A stretch of DNA of 64,000 nucleotides from positions 6,773,001 through 6,837,000 of the forward strand of contig JAPTOF010000024.1 in assembly GCA_028554755.1 (NCBI GenBank). Reading direction: 5' to 3'. The stretch comes from Cordia subcordata (Eukaryota; Streptophyta; Magnoliopsida; Boraginales; Cordiaceae). Position 1 is the stretch's first letter. Each line of letters starts with the position of its first letter. Below, piece by piece: positions 12,219 through 24,611 of the stretch. The translations under genes were made by a program, and so were the position numbers. Under the pieces are notes generated by a model, which did no database searches, was not told the origin of the DNA, and saw only the letters and a program-made list of their open reading frames with translations.

Positions 12219-12664
12219 ATGTCCCTATTTGACTTTGATGATGAGTGTATTAGGGCTTTCAATAGGCTTAAATCCTTATTGTCTACATCCCCAATTATCC
12301 AACCACCTAATTACAGTTTCCCATTCGAGATTATGTGTGATGTATCCGATTATGCGATAGGAGTTGTCTTAGGTCAAAGGAAGGCTAAGTTGCCCCATGT
12401 TGTGTAATATGCTAGCAAGAATCTTGGTGAAGCCCAAAAGAACTATACCACCATGAAAAAAGAGCTTCTGGCAATAGTTTTCTCCCTTGACAAGTTTAGG
12501 TCATACATCCTAGGATCCAAAGTGATTGTCTACACCGATCATGCGGCATTGACGTATTTGTTGTCTAAGAAAGAGTCTAAGCCTCGCTTGATTAGGTGGT
12601 TGCTCTTCCTTCAAGAGTTTGACATTGAAATCCGGGATAAGAAGGGTAAAGAAAAAATTTAGTT
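12219..12664 (+). pseudogene. pol (RH): Element B RNase H
   Basis: Degrades RNA in the RNA-DNA hybrid. Recognisable blocks are the first-Asp region MCDVSDYAIGVVLGQR, the [25 protein letters not shown] block with its Glu, and [28 protein letters not shown] at 12405-12407 replaces a Tyr codon before [10 protein letters not shown] 1-base shift near 12655 separates this region from the integrase leader. Confidence 0.88.
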
Positions 12665-13195
12665 GTGGATCATCTTTCCTGTCTTGTTAGTGAGTCTGCT
12701 AGTGATCCATCCCCTTTTCATGATTCATTACCCGATGAGCAATTGTTTTTTTCGTCTCTATTGACACACCATGGTTTGCTCATATTGTCAATTATCTTGT
12801 CACAGGGCATTTTCCTTCCCATTTGGAGAAGAGAGAAAAAGATAGGTTCCTAGCACAAGTTAAGCATTTCTTTTAGGAGGATCCCTATCTTTTTAAAGTA
12901 CATGCGGATCAAATAATTTGCCAATGTGTGCCCAAGGACGAGTTTGAGAATGTTTTGAGCATGTGTCATGATGAGAGGTGTGGGGGTCATTTTAGTGGGA
13001 AGAAGACCGCCGCGAAGGTCTTGCAATATGGATTATTTTGTCCCACTCTAATTAGGGATGCCCAAGAGTATTGTAAAAAGTGTTTTAGATGTCAACAATC
13101 TAGGTCCATCTCTAGGAGAAACATGATGCCTTCATCCCCTATTCTTTTATGTGAGTTATTTGACGTTTAGGGTATAGATTTCATGGGTCTATTTT
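12665..13195 (+). pseudogene. pol (INT): Element B integrase, N-terminal part
   Basis: Contains the HHCC zinc-binding domain (HDERCGGH...CKKCFRCQ, about 12965-13095). The start of the catalytic core follows, with first Asp in GIDFMG near 13171-13185. A TAG at 13168-13170 replaces the conserved Trp just before GIDFMG. The gene stops at 13195 where Copia C is inserted and resumes at 22315. Confidence 0.9.
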
Positions 13196-14969
13196 TGTAG
13201 GATCGATATTATTAAGTGTGATGCATCCTAGTCCATATTTTCTAAAATTCTACTAAGAAAACATGCTAGGAAAATAAAATAATCACATAACACACACAAG
13301 AACATGCTTAAGAACATATAGAATATAACTAGTACTTGCAAAAATCTGTAATGCTAACCTCTTGAAGCATGGCGCCTTCGATGAAGCTAAAACTGTCACG
13401 AGCTTTGTTCCCATACACAAACAAGGCCGCCAAAAATTTTACTATAAGGGTGTCGCAATAGGCAAATCCCTAGTCTTCTTCCCTATGATAAAAGAGACTT
13501 ATCCTGAGAGAATAGCTTCTAGTGTGGGAAGAAGCAAAGTAATATGCTCTTGAAAAACTAGAGCAAAAATCACACATTAAGTATGTACTATGTGTTGTAG
13601 TATTTTCTTGCCAAAAAGGAAGAAATCAACTACAAAGTGCATTGCATAAAAGGTTTAAGGCCTTGTCTATTTATAGAGAGAACCTTGGCACCCAAAGTGC
13701 TAATTTTTCAATGTGGGAGAAAATTTCATGTAGTATTTCCTTTATGTAACTTGTCAATCTTGTCTTGGAAGACTTGTGGAAGTTGTCCACCTGTTTTTGT
13801 AGTATTTTGCAAGTTGTCCACTTGTCTTGGAAGACTTGGGCCAAGCCCACCATCTAAGCCGAACACATAGTCCATAATTCATGTAGAGGCCTAAGCCCAA
13901 TAGGAAACCATCCAAGCCCAATTAGGTTATGTTAGACTCTAAAGAAAGCCCAAACCCAATTCCAAGCTTTGGCCCAATAAGGCTACTACCACAATATGGA
14001 ATTTGCTCTTTCAAGATTACTCTCTCAAAGTCATTTCAACTAGAAAAGAGACCAAGAAGACATAACACGAAGAATAATTGCTATTACCCAAAAGCTTATC
14101 ACAAAAGAATGTGAACTTTGTCTTTGACCTACTAAATAACTAACCATAATGCCCCGTTATGTATACCCATAGCTACGACCGGTCCTTTGGTTTGTATACT
14201 ATCACCTCCTTAGCTGTATCTTTTTTCGTTGGGTTTCTTGTCCTATTGCCAACCATCCTTGGTCATGAAATCTCTTGATCTTGGGAGTGGCCCTTAAGCC
14301 ATATGACCGACACACCCATAAAGGTTGTATCACTAGTTCTAAATTCGGATGATAAATTTGGACAATCCCAAGGGGGCACATAGATTCCATATTGCATATG
14401 CATGTTCCAATTATTTAGAACTTAGCACTCAATGCACAAGACTATTGATCTAAATAATGTAAGATCTCACCCACAGTGAATCAAAGTACTAAACCCTAAC
14501 TTTATTCGTTCATCCACATAAACTCAAGATTAACAGCAATTATCATTTAGTAGCAGTGAGTATCTTGTTTTCTTTCTTTGATAATACGTCTCTAGAAAAC
14601 ATACTCATAATGGTCCTGTCCAATACGTGACACACGTACTATCGAGACAAATTCGAAAAGTCTTCCAATGACCTAGGTAGATCACCCTTAACGAGGAGAC
14701 TTGTTCAATATAACCTTATCTTGGTATAGTTCCCAACACTACCATTCGGTTACGGACTCAATTTATGACGTGACTAAATCTAGACTCGGACTTACTGTGC
14801 ACCCAAGTCATTAGTTCAAGTCAAGGGGCCTTTACACATGCATCAATAAAACATAACAAAGATAATATGCAAGAAACTCATAATGCCATATAACAAAAAA
14901 ATGATTATACATTGTTTAGCATCCAAAATGTCATGTACAAGTGAGCTTTAGGGCATACTAATCCTAACA
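13196..14969 (-). repeat. Element C 3' LTR (left)
   Basis: 1774 bp. Compared with the right LTR it lacks about 115 bp near 14063 and has an extra segment near 13760-13830. TATA (minus strand TATAAATA) lies at 13668-13675. The LTRs of C are clearly more diverged than those of D. Confidence 0.93.
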
Positions 14970-14981
14970 ATCTCCCACTTG
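14970..14981 (-). promoter_or_regulatory. Element C polypurine tract
   Basis: The minus strand reads GCAAGTGGGAGA directly before the 3' LTR, as in D at 46835-46847. Confidence 0.85.
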
Positions 14982-14983
14982 CA

Positions 14984-16885
14984 CTAAAGATCACTTCTGC
15001 ACAACTTAATACCCATGGACTCTAAATGTGTGGTGAAAATTTTCTCTGGAAGAGTCTTTGTTAATGGGTCCACCAGGTTTTCCGCTAAAGCTATCTTTTC
15101 AACTACTACATCTCCTCTTTGGATAAACTCATGAATCAAATGATATTTCTGTTCAATGTGTTTACCTTTTTTGTGATTCCTGGGCTCTTTGCACTGTAAA
15201 ACAGCACCGTTGTTGTCACAATACAATGTTATTGGTCTGTGAGCTTCTGGCATAACTTCTAGGTCTAAAAGGAACTTTCTTAGCCGTACTGCCTCTTTCG
15301 CAGCCTCAGATGCTGCTACATACTCGGCCTCCATGGTAGAGTCAGCAATATAATTTTGCTTCACACTTCTCCATGAAATAGCTCCTCCTGACAGAGTGAA
15401 AACATATCCAGAAGTAGACTTCTTGGAATCTCTGTCGAACTGGAAATCCGAGTCTGTATAGGCTAATGGTGTTAGATCATCTGCACGCTATTCCAGTATG
15501 TAATCCTTAGTTCCTTGCAAGAATTTGAATATATGCTTAACCACGATCCAATGTGCTGGTCCAGGGTTTGACTGATATCTACTAACCATATCAATAGCAA
15601 AGCAGATATCTGGTCCAGTACATAACATGGCATACATGAGGCTTCTAACCGCCGAAGCATAAGGAATTCGCTTCATGCTCTCTATTTCCTCAGGTGTTTT
15701 AGGACATTGATCCTAAGATAGATGAACTCCATGTCTAGATGGTAATGAGGCCTTCTTAGAGTTTTGCATGTTAAACCTGACCAATATCTTCTCAATAAAT
15801 GAAGCTTGAGATAGGGCTAGCCTTCTGTTCTTACGATCTCGCATAAGCTTGATACCTAGAACATAACTAGCTTCTCCTAAATCCTTCATTTGAAATTGAG
15901 TTGAAAGCCAAACCTTGATGGATGATAATATCCCCACATCATTTCCAATTAGTAGGATATCATCCATATACAGAACCAAAAAAGCTATAGCATTTCCATT
16001 ACGCCTCTTATATATGCAAGGTTCATCAATATTTTGATCAAAACCATAAGATTTAATTGCTCGATCAAATTTGATGTTCCATGCTCTAGATACCTGCTTT
16101 AGTCCATAAATAGACTTTTTTAACTTACAAACCAAATGTTCTTGGCCTTTAGCAACATATCCATATGGTTGTGTCATATAAATGGTCTCGTCAAGCTCTC
16201 CATTAAGAAAAGTTGTGTTGACGTCCATTTGCCATATCTCGTAGTCATAATGACATGCGATGGCAAGAAGTATCCTGATAGATTTAAGCATGGCTACTGG
16301 TGAGAAAGTTTCCTCATAATCGATCCATTCTTTCTGAGTATAACCTTTCGTCACCAACCTTGCTTTAAAGGTTTCAACTTTTCCATCAACTCCTATTTTC
16401 CTCTTGTAGATCCATTTGAACCCTATAGGTTTTACCCCTTCAGGTGCAACTACAAGATCCCAAACTTTATTAGAATACATAGATTCTAACACTGAATCCA
16501 TTGCCTTATGCCATTGGTTGGCATCTATGTCAGAAACTACTTCATCATAACTTGTGGGATCCACCACCTGATTCTCTAAATAAGTCTGAAAGGACTCTCC
16601 ATAGTATCTATCAGGAGGCTTGGATATCCTCCCACTACGATGGTGCTTTAATATATTAGGTTTAATATGCTGTTCTTTTCCACTACGACGGTGCTCTGGA
16701 AATTCTTGTGAAATCTCGTCTAAAACAGCTTCAGGATTTGGTGTTTTCTGGACCATTTCATCATTCTCTAAGTATCTAGCATAGGTGCTTATAAACACCT
16801 TTTGCTTCTTAGGATTATAAAAGATCCCACCTCTAGTTCCCTTAGGACATCCAATGAAATAGCATAACTCAGATCTTGGTTCCAA
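14984..16885 (-). pseudogene. pol (RT-RH): Element C RT and RNase H, largely open
   Basis: The segment 16885-15713 is open for 390 codons. It starts in the end of integrase, then holds the RT blocks [37 protein letters not shown] and the catalytic Y-M-D-D-I-L-L, which is intact. A stop follows in LS*DQCPK. RNase H continues at 15676-14984 with YTDSDFQ, STSGYVF, ADSTMEAEYVAASEA and LYCDNN, and a stop near 15488. It ends at a TAA next to the PPT. This is the best-preserved coding stretch in the window, though not functional as a whole. Confidence 0.93.
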
Positions 16886-17847
16886 TTTTGAAGCATTACT
16901 ATTAAGTACATAAGCTAGACAACCCCAAATATGGAGATGATTTAGACTAGGCTTACACCCAGTCTACATTTCTTGAGGTGTCCTAGGTACTGATTTAGAT
17001 GGTACCAACCTCAAGATGTATACTGCTGTTTCAAGGGCATACCCCCAAAAAGATAAAGGTAATAATGCATGACTCATCATTAACCTAACCATATCTAATA
17101 GGGTATGATTTCTTCTCTCTGCTACAACATTTTGTTGAGGAGCCCCTGGTGCAGTCAACTGAGACACTATCTCTTCTTGTGTAAGATAGTCTCTGAACTC
17201 ACCCGAGAGGTATTCACCACCTCGATCAGACCGAAGGGCTTTGATATTTTTATCTAATTTCCACTCTGCCTCAGCTTTGAACTCTTGAATTTCTCAAAGG
17301 ATTCAGACTTGCGTTGCATCAGATATACATATCCATACCTAGAGTAATCATTAGTAAAAGGAACAAAATACTCATAACCTCCTCGTGCTGGTTTGCTCAT
17401 AGGACCACACACATCAGTGTGAACCATTTCCAATACTTCTTTGGCCCTTTCTCCTTTAGAAGAAAATGACTATTTAGTCATTTTCCCTTTGAGACAAGAT
17501 TCACACAGAGGTAGATCTTCGAGAGCTAATGAGCTAAGATGTCCATCCTCGACTAATCTCCGAATTCACTTTAGACTAATATGTCCTAAGCGTAGGTACA
17601 AAAGATAAGTATCATCGGTCGAAGAAACCTTCCTTTTTCGGGAATTAGTTTGTTCTATATTATGTAGTGAGTTTGTAATAGGTTTTACATAGAACAAGTT
17701 ATCATGCATGCTACCGAAACAAATAATATTTCCATCTCTACTGATATCAACACTAAAATGGAAATTAATGCAAAAACCATCTAATATTAATTGCAAAACA
17801 GAAATAAGGTTTTTACGTACATTCGGAGCATAATAAACGTTGTTCAA
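16886..17847 (-). pseudogene. pol (INT): Element C integrase, broken
   Basis: Open pieces are 17847-17566, with the pre-integrase LRLGHISLK zinc-domain start, and 17167-16964, with the third catalytic residue in NVVAERRNH (D has NGVAERRNQ). Frameshifts near 17290 and stops near 17470 and 17570 break the core. Unlike D, C keeps the 38-codon block after LLDMVR (SFWGYALETAVYIL). The segment ends with a stop near 16962. Confidence 0.85.
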
Positions 17848-18174
17848 AAATATCTTCTAATTACATGGAAAATTTAAGCACATTCCTCCTACTGCAGCAA
17901 CCCATACTTTTGCTCTATTACCCAATCTCAGAGCAAACTCCCCTTTAGCTAGTTCCTTTATTCCCTGAAACCAATGCAAAGAATTGCAAATATGGTTAGT
18001 GGCTTCAGAGTCTACAATCCAAGAATCAGTAGAATCAACCACTAAGCAAGTTTCAATGTAGAACAAAAGAGGTGTACCTATCTGGCCTCGAGCCAAGTAC
18101 TTCGGGCAATCCTTTTTCCAGTGTCCTTTTAGGCCACATTTAAAGCATTTGCCCTTGGGCTTTTCACCTGTTAA
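17848..18174 (-). pseudogene. pol (PR): Element C zinc knuckle and protease, active site damaged
   Basis: A Gag-type knuckle CFKCGLKGHWKKDC (CX2CX4HX4C) near 18110-18150 is followed by the protease. The active site reads I-V-D-S-E-A-T, whereas D has D-S-G-A-T, so the essential Gly is replaced by Glu through a G-to-A change. A stop at 17857 interrupts the frame before the integrase. Confidence 0.85.
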
Positions 18175-18904
18175 CTACCTGGGCTGTTCACCATTTCTCT
18201 TCTTTTTTCCTTGACCACGTTTTTGCTTCCCCTTTCCTTTGAACTTTCTCCCTTTTGAGTTAAGTCCAGAAGTAGATGCTTGAACCATATTTATGTGGCC
18301 TTTATTTTTCATTATGGCTTCTGCAGCTAGGAGCTCTTTCATTAATTCTATCATATCCATGTTCATCTTACTCATGTTATAATTAAGTTTGAACTGAGTA
18401 TAAGATGATGTTAGAGTCTCCCAAAAAAATCATGTCTACCTTTGACTGTTCATCTATGTTTGCTCCTAGGATCTCAGTAGTATTGAAGTAATCCATCATT
18501 TTGAACATATGCTCCTTGATAGATGCTCCTTCTGCAATCCTTGATTCATAATTTCTCTAAGAGCACCTTGCCTTGTGGGCCTACTCTTATCAACAAACGT
18601 ACGAGACAGTGAGATCATGATTTCTTTTGCAATTGCCATATGATGATGCTTGCTCTGCAAAATATCTAACATAGAAGCCATCATATAGCACTTAGCCATA
18701 CTATTGGCTTTCTTCCATTTTGCCTCAGCATCTTTCTAGGCTTCAGAAGAGTTAGCCCTCACAAATAGGACAAGGAGTTGTTAGGACATACTTGTACTCT
18801 TCTGCAGTGAGTATTATGTCCAAGTTTCATTCCTAGTCCACAAAATTCGGCCCAGTGAGCTTGTGCTCTTTGAGAATTGTAGCTAGTGGACTAAACGAAG
18901 ACAT
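18175..18904 (-). pseudogene. gag: Element C gag (UBN2-type), broken
   Basis: The ATG at 18904 opens a frame beginning MSSFSPLATILKEHKLTG. It has TAG at codon 24 (18833-18835, a Trp codon in D) and TGA at codon 26 (18827-18829), the latter shared with D. Further frameshifts lie near 18770, 18530 and 18420. Open pieces are 18699-18496 and 18375-18175. The C-terminus is Lys/Gly-rich (FKGKGKQKRGQGKKK) before a TAG that D reads as Gln. Confidence 0.88.
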
Positions 18905-20471
18905 TTTTCTGGATACAATAATGTAATCATAATTAATTTATGAGTATAAAATTGATGCATGTATAATCTGTATGCTATCATTGGAAATAAAACATACGAG
19001 TACTTTTTATATCATTTACCTTTGAGTAGATCAACCCTTTAAACTACTCGATGTAACAGTGTCTCAACATCCTTATAAGAACTCCACCGATGGGATGTTT
19101 GAACTTATGAACATTAAGTTAAGTGCCACCACTTATTTGAATTAACAATTGTCTAGATATGATCCAATTGAATAATTCAATCATTATTTTATTTGGCTTC
19201 TTAAATCCGGTAGCGAACTCTATCGATAGGATAGCTGAACCTACCATTTAAGTTGAGTGTACACCTATTCCTAATGTTTATTCCCTGAAACATTCTTGAT
19301 TTTAGCCCTCCGATGGGTTAGTGACTTTAATCAATGTTGCGTAAGGTGTTCTTTAGTGAAGAACTCCACCGATGGGATGGCCGAACTTACTAACACCCTT
19401 TTGAATAAACATTTTATGTTTCACCTTGTTAAATCTAGATAAAGTGTCACCTTGTGATGGGGAAGTTAATGACATTTACCATTAATGTGAATTGGATATG
19501 GAAAGCCATAGGGTTTTTCCAGTCCCCTCTCTCACTCAATATTTTAACAGAAGGGTTTTCTCTATTTTTGGTATTCTTGCTTTTGTTTTAGATCTAAACA
19601 TGTTTTAGATTTGCGAAACCCTTTAGTTTTTGCAAATCCCTTTTGTGTTACTAAAACATTGCAATACCATAATAAATTACTTACCTAAATGTGGGTGCAT
19701 AGACCCTTAGGTAGATATATATTTGTAAATCTCAAGTTAAGTTCTTTTAATATTGTCGTGAGATTGCATGGCATCTTTAGACATAGCCGCTTACAATTAT
19801 CTTGTCTAAGCCATTCTCATAATCTTACCTATCTTTGAGAATCAACTCATAGGTATGACTGATTTTTATAAACCCTAATGAATGGACATATTTCTAGGTG
19901 GCAATCATGCTAATGCAAATATGTTAAAACATATATCAATGCATTATAACACATCCACCAAAATACGTTAGAATCCCTCTTTGATGGCTCTTTGTAATCT
20001 TCAACAACACACTTAATAGCTTTTTCTGTCTCAGCCGATCGACCGTTAATAGGATCTGGTCGACCGACAAGCTTACCCAGCTGAGTGTTCTTCCATACTA
20101 TTTTCTTGTTTTTTCTCCTTGGTCTTTAAAGATTACAACAATACACTTTGCTATTGCTAATACAAGCTTCATAAAGAAACATTACAAGGATATCAAAACA
20201 TCCTATGCTTCTTTTAAATAAATTATAAGCAATAACCGTAAATATTTATACATGAAATCGCCTATGGCCAAGCTTTGTTGACCGTACACGAAAATCTGTC
20301 ATGTATACATATGAACAATCAAGGGGATTTTATATTACCTACACCTACAAGCATAGAACCACAAGAATATGTAACACAACATTTCCAAATCTTGCCACTC
20401 ATAAGATGACTAACATATTTATGCAAATACAATATTCTTGCATAGTCTAAGCATGTTGTCTGTGAGCTTAA
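18905..20471 (-). other. Element C leader with GTCGAC palindromes
   Basis: A 1.57-kb untranslated leader between PBS and gag. It holds repeats of a short CCATCGG-rich unit (for example near 19080, 19215, 19315 and 19365, also in D) and palindromes at 20033-20068 including GGTCGACC at 20058-20065. No credible ORF. Confidence 0.8.
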
Positions 20472-20483
20472 GCTCTAATACCA
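20472..20483 (-). promoter_or_regulatory. Element C primer-binding site
   Basis: The minus strand reads TGGTATTAGAGC, one change from the usual TGGTATCAGAGC initiator Met-tRNA site, and lies 2 bases inside the 5' LTR. Confidence 0.9.
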
Positions 20484-20485
20484 AT

Positions 20486-22314
20486 TGTAGGATCGATATT
20501 ATTAAGTGTGATGTATCCTAGTCCATATTTTCTAAAATTCTACCAAGAAAACATGCTAAGAAAATAAAATAACCACATAACACACACAAGAACATGCTTA
20601 AGAACATATAGAATATAACTAGTACTTGCAAAAATATGTAAAGTTAACCTCTTGAAGCGTGGCGCCTTTGATGAAGCTAAAACCGTCACGAGCTTTATTC
20701 CCGTACACGAAAAAGTTTGCCAAAAATTTTACTATAAGGGTGTCGCAATAGGCAACTCCCTAGTCTTCTTCCCTATGATTAAAGAGACTTACTTGAGAGA
20801 ATAGCCTCTTGTGTGGGGAGAAGCAAAGTAATATGCTCTTGAAAAATTAGAGCAAAAATCACACAATAAGTGTGTACTATGTGTTGTAGTTTTTTCTTGC
20901 CAAAAAGGAAGAAATCAACTACAAAGTGGATTGCATAAAAGGTGTAAGGTCTTGTTTATTTATAGAGAGAACCTTGGCACCCAAAGTGCTAATCTTTCAA
21001 TGCAGGAGAAAATTTCATGTAGTATTTCCTTTATGCAAGTCCATTTGTCTTGGAAGACTTGGGCCAAGCCCACCATTCAAGCCCAACACATAGTCCATAA
21101 TTCATGTGGAGGCCTAAGCCCAATAGGAAACCATCCAAGCCCAATTAGGTTATCTTGCACTCTAAAGAAAACCTAAACCCAATTCCAAGCTTTGGCCCAA
21201 TAAGGTTACTACCACAATATGGAATTTTCTATTTCAAGATTACTCTCTCAAAGTCATTTCAACCAAGGAAGGGACCAAGAAGACATAATTATCCTTGGCT
21301 TCCAAAAATAATTAAAAATGTCCTTGCCCAATTTAGGCGACATAATAATTATTTTTAACTTCTATCTATTCCACCATAAGATTAAAGTTGCACTTCAAGA
21401 ATAATTGCTATTATCCAAAAGCTTATCACAAAAGAATGTGAATTTTTTCTTTGACCTACTAAATAACTAACCATAATGCCCCTCTACGTATACCCATAGC
21501 TAAGACCGGTCCTTTGGCCTGTGTACTACCACCTCTTTAGTTGTATCTTTTTCCGTTAGGTTTCTTGTCCTATTGCCAACCATCCTTGGTCATGGAATCT
21601 CTTCATCTTGGGAGTGAGCCTCAAGCCATATGACCGACACACCTATAAAGATAGTATCGCTAGATCTAGATTCGGATGATAAATTTGGACAATCCCAAAG
21701 GGGGCACATAGATTCCATATTGCATATGCATGTTCCAATTATTTAGAACTTAGCACTCAACACACAAGGCTGTTGATCTAAATAGAGTAAGATCTCACCC
21801 AAAGTGAATCAAAGTACTAAACCCTAACTTCATTAGTTCATCCACATAAACTCAAGATTAAGAGCAATGATCATTTAGTAGCAGTGAGTATCTTGTTTTC
21901 TTTCTTTGATAGTACGTCTCTAGAAAACGTACTCACAATGGTCCTGTCCAATACGTGACACATGTACTATCGAGACAAATCCGAAAAGTCCTCTAATGAC
22001 CTAGGTAGATCACCCTTAACGAGGTGACTTACTCAATATAACCTTATCTTGGTAGAGTGCCCAACACTACCATTCGGTTATGGACTCAATTTCTGACATG
22101 ACTAAATCTAGACATGGACCTACTGTGCATCCAACCTCACTGTGCACCCAAGTTATTAGTTCAAGTCAATGGGGCTTTACACATGCATTAATAAAACATA
22201 ACAGAGATAATATGCAAGAAACTCAGAATGCCATATATAAAAAAAATGATTAGACATTGTTTCGCATCCAAAATGTCATGTACAAGTGAGCTTTAGGGCA
22301 TACTATTCCTAACA
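20486..22314 (-). repeat. Element C 5' LTR (right)
   Basis: 1829 bp. Minus-strand TATAAATA lies at 20957-20964. It contains a short duplicated stretch near 22128-22150 absent from the other LTR. Confidence 0.93.
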
Positions 22315-23164
22315 ATTTCCACCTTCCTTTGGGTACCAATACATTTTAGTGGCCATTGAATATGTGTCCAAATGGGTTGAGGCAATTCCCACACACACTA
22401 ATGACCATAGGGTAGTAGTTAAGTTCATTAAGGAGAACATTTTCTCTAGATTTAGAGTCCCTACGGTCTTGATTAGTGATGGGGGTTTGCATTTTCCTCA
22501 TAGGACTTTAGAGGCCTTGTTAAGAAGATATTCGATCACCCATAAGGTAGCTACTCCTTATCACCTGCAAACTAGTGGACAAGTAGAGATGTCCAATAGG
22601 GAGATCAATCACATTTTAGAGAAAATGATTGGGCCCGATAGGAGAGATTGGTCTATTAGGCTAAATAATGCTTTGTGGGCTTACCATACCACCTTTAAGA
22701 CTCCTATTGGTATGTCTCTGTATAGATTGATTTATGGGAACGCTTGTCACTTGCTTGTAGAACTTGAGCATAGAGCTTATTGGGCCATCAAAGCCTTAAA
22801 TATTGATTTGGCAAGAGCGGGCGAGAAAAAGAAGCTAGACCTAGTGGAGTTGGAAGAGCTTAGATTTGAGGCGTATGAGAATGCCAAACTTTATAAGGAT
22901 AGGATGAAGAGAATACATGATAAACACATTATTAAGAAATCATTCTCGCCTCCTAACAAAGTTTGGTTGTTTAACTCACGATTGAAACTCTTCCCAAGCA
23001 AGCTCAAGACAAGATGGGATGGACCATATGAGGTGATAATTGCCTATATTTCCGGAGCGGTCAAGATTAAAGACTTGAACGATGACCGAGAGTTACGGTG
23101 AATGAGCAACGCCTGAAGCATGCATATGATCTGAGCATGGCTAATGTGGAGGTTTTAATGCTTT
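22315..23164 (+). pseudogene. pol (INT): Element B integrase, C-terminal part
   Basis: Continues the reading broken at 13195. The frame 22349-23101 is open for 250 codons. It contains the second catalytic Asp in L-I-S-D-G-G and the Glu in SGQVEMSNREI, so all three acidic residues of the core survive across the two halves. The C-terminal GPDRRDWSIRLNNALWAYHTTFKTPIG block and a chromodomain-less tail with KTRWDGPYEV follow. A 1-base shift near 23100 hides the last 20 or so codons, which end at a TAG near 23164. Confidence 0.93.
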
Positions 23165-24093
23165 AGGATCCTATCTATGGAAGCTGAAGATGAGTTGGTG
23201 TTTGCCTGGCTGACGGCATAGTGGTTAACGCTACTAGGAGGCAATCTGGGTTCAATTTTGTAATTTTGCATTTGTTTCACTTTGTTTCCTTTTTATCTTC
23301 TTTCTTTTTCTTTCACCCACATCGAAGTGTTGAATCCCAATCCTTTGTCCCATAAGATACACCATTGTTTATTATTGCACAAGCCAATGTAAGCATGCAT
23401 AGGCAATACTACTAATCTTATTTTCTTTGTGAGTGTTTGTGAATTCAAGTCACAGGATTAGTAGTATAGTGATTTATCATTGGCATGGAAAGCTTCGAAG
23501 AAGATGCAAGGTAGTATCTATCCTTTCTCCACTTGTTCCTTATGTTTTTTACCCCATCCCCACCACCCTTACTTGCTTTGTAATGCCAATTTGCTTGTTT
23601 ATGTGTTTCTATTTGCTTAAGGATAGGCAAAGTTTAGGTTTGAGGGGTATGAGAGTTTGGTTTTCTTGTTATATATTTTGTTTAGGGTGGATTCCATTAT
23701 GTTCTTAAAATGTGCTTAAAAATGGTGAAAATTTTTCAATTTTGATGCATTTGGAGTCATTTATTTCCTTGTTGATCATTGTGATTGACTCTATTGATTG
23801 GTGAATATGAGATGCATTGTAGCGAAATGAATAGAGTGGTTTGAAAGCTAAGTCTTGGAGGGGATGCCTTTCAAAGTTGTGGGGAGTGAGGACCTTTATA
23901 GAATAACCCTTGTAGCCACACCATAGCTTAGTAGAAAAAAGTGTTGAAAAAAAAGGGATTGTTGATGTGAGTGTCCCTTCCTTGATTAGTTCTTCTTGAT
24001 GTGCCAAAGCCTTTCTTCTTCTTTTCTTTTTATGAATACAATGCAAAGTATGAAAAATCAAAAAAAAAAATTTGAATCGAAAAAGGCACAAAG

Positions 24094-24138
<45 letters not shown>

Positions 24139-24598
24139 GAATGAAAAGAAAAAAAGCCCAGGGCACAAAAAAGTTTTGTGAATAAGTGCATAAGTGAAAC
24201 AATGTCAACTTATTACATGCTATCATCTTTGTAGATATGTGAATATGACTTTTTATAAGCCATTGTGCATGTATATTCTCTCTTCTTATCTTTGAGGCTT
24301 TGTACATGTTGGGGAGCTCATGATAGTTGAGGGGGCACGAAATATCAATATCCCAAGTGTGTGAGTTAGAATCCTAGGCTCATGGTGGCTTGGTTACTTA
24401 AGAAATTCCCACAAGGAACGAGACCCCTTATGAGTAGAGGAAAGATTCAAAGAGGCTTAGGGATCTTTCCACAATAGGAATCCCCCCTTCATGCTTCTTA
24501 GACTATCTTTGATAGAGAATTAATCCCTTAGGTAACCCTTGGCATCAGCTTTTGAAATAAACTTAAGATTGAGTTTGCTTGGAGACAAGCAAGGAGAA
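23165..24598 (+). other. Element B 3' untranslated region
   Basis: No ORF of substance, and in particular no env-like gene. It includes an (AT)n tract at about 24098-24136 and A-rich tracts near 24060. Much of 23700-24598 matches the minus-strand tails of A and E. Confidence 0.75.
24098..24136. repeat. (TA)n microsatellite
   Basis: Uninterrupted TA repeat in the 3' untranslated region of element B. Short ORFs encoding Tyr-Ile repeats here are artefacts. Confidence 0.95.
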
Positions 24599-24611
24599 GG
24601 TTTAGAGGTGT
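24599..24611 (+). promoter_or_regulatory. Element B polypurine tract
   Basis: GGTTTAGAGGTGT directly before the 3' LTR. Confidence 0.8.

Larger units (their letters stand above)
13196..22314 (-). mobile_element. Element C: Copia retrotransposon inserted in gypsy B integrase
   Basis: A minus-strand Copia element of the same family as D. Its LTRs lie at 13196-14969 and 20486-22314, reading TGTAGGATCG...CCTAACA on the plus strand. The TSD is atttt on the left (13191-13195) and atttc on the right (22315-22319). The right form fits the uninterrupted integrase reading, so the left copy has mutated. The order is LTR, PBS, leader, gag, zinc knuckle, protease, integrase, RT, RNase H, PPT, LTR. It may belong to the Tork/Angela group, judging from LTR size and 3' end, but I hold that loosely. 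Internal stops and a damaged protease show it is dead. Confidence 0.95.

Noticed and set aside
23705..24307. 200-codon minus-strand ORF with Tyr-Ile repeats
   Set aside because: It covers the (TA)n tract and the 3' tail of element B antisense. The repeats alone keep it open.
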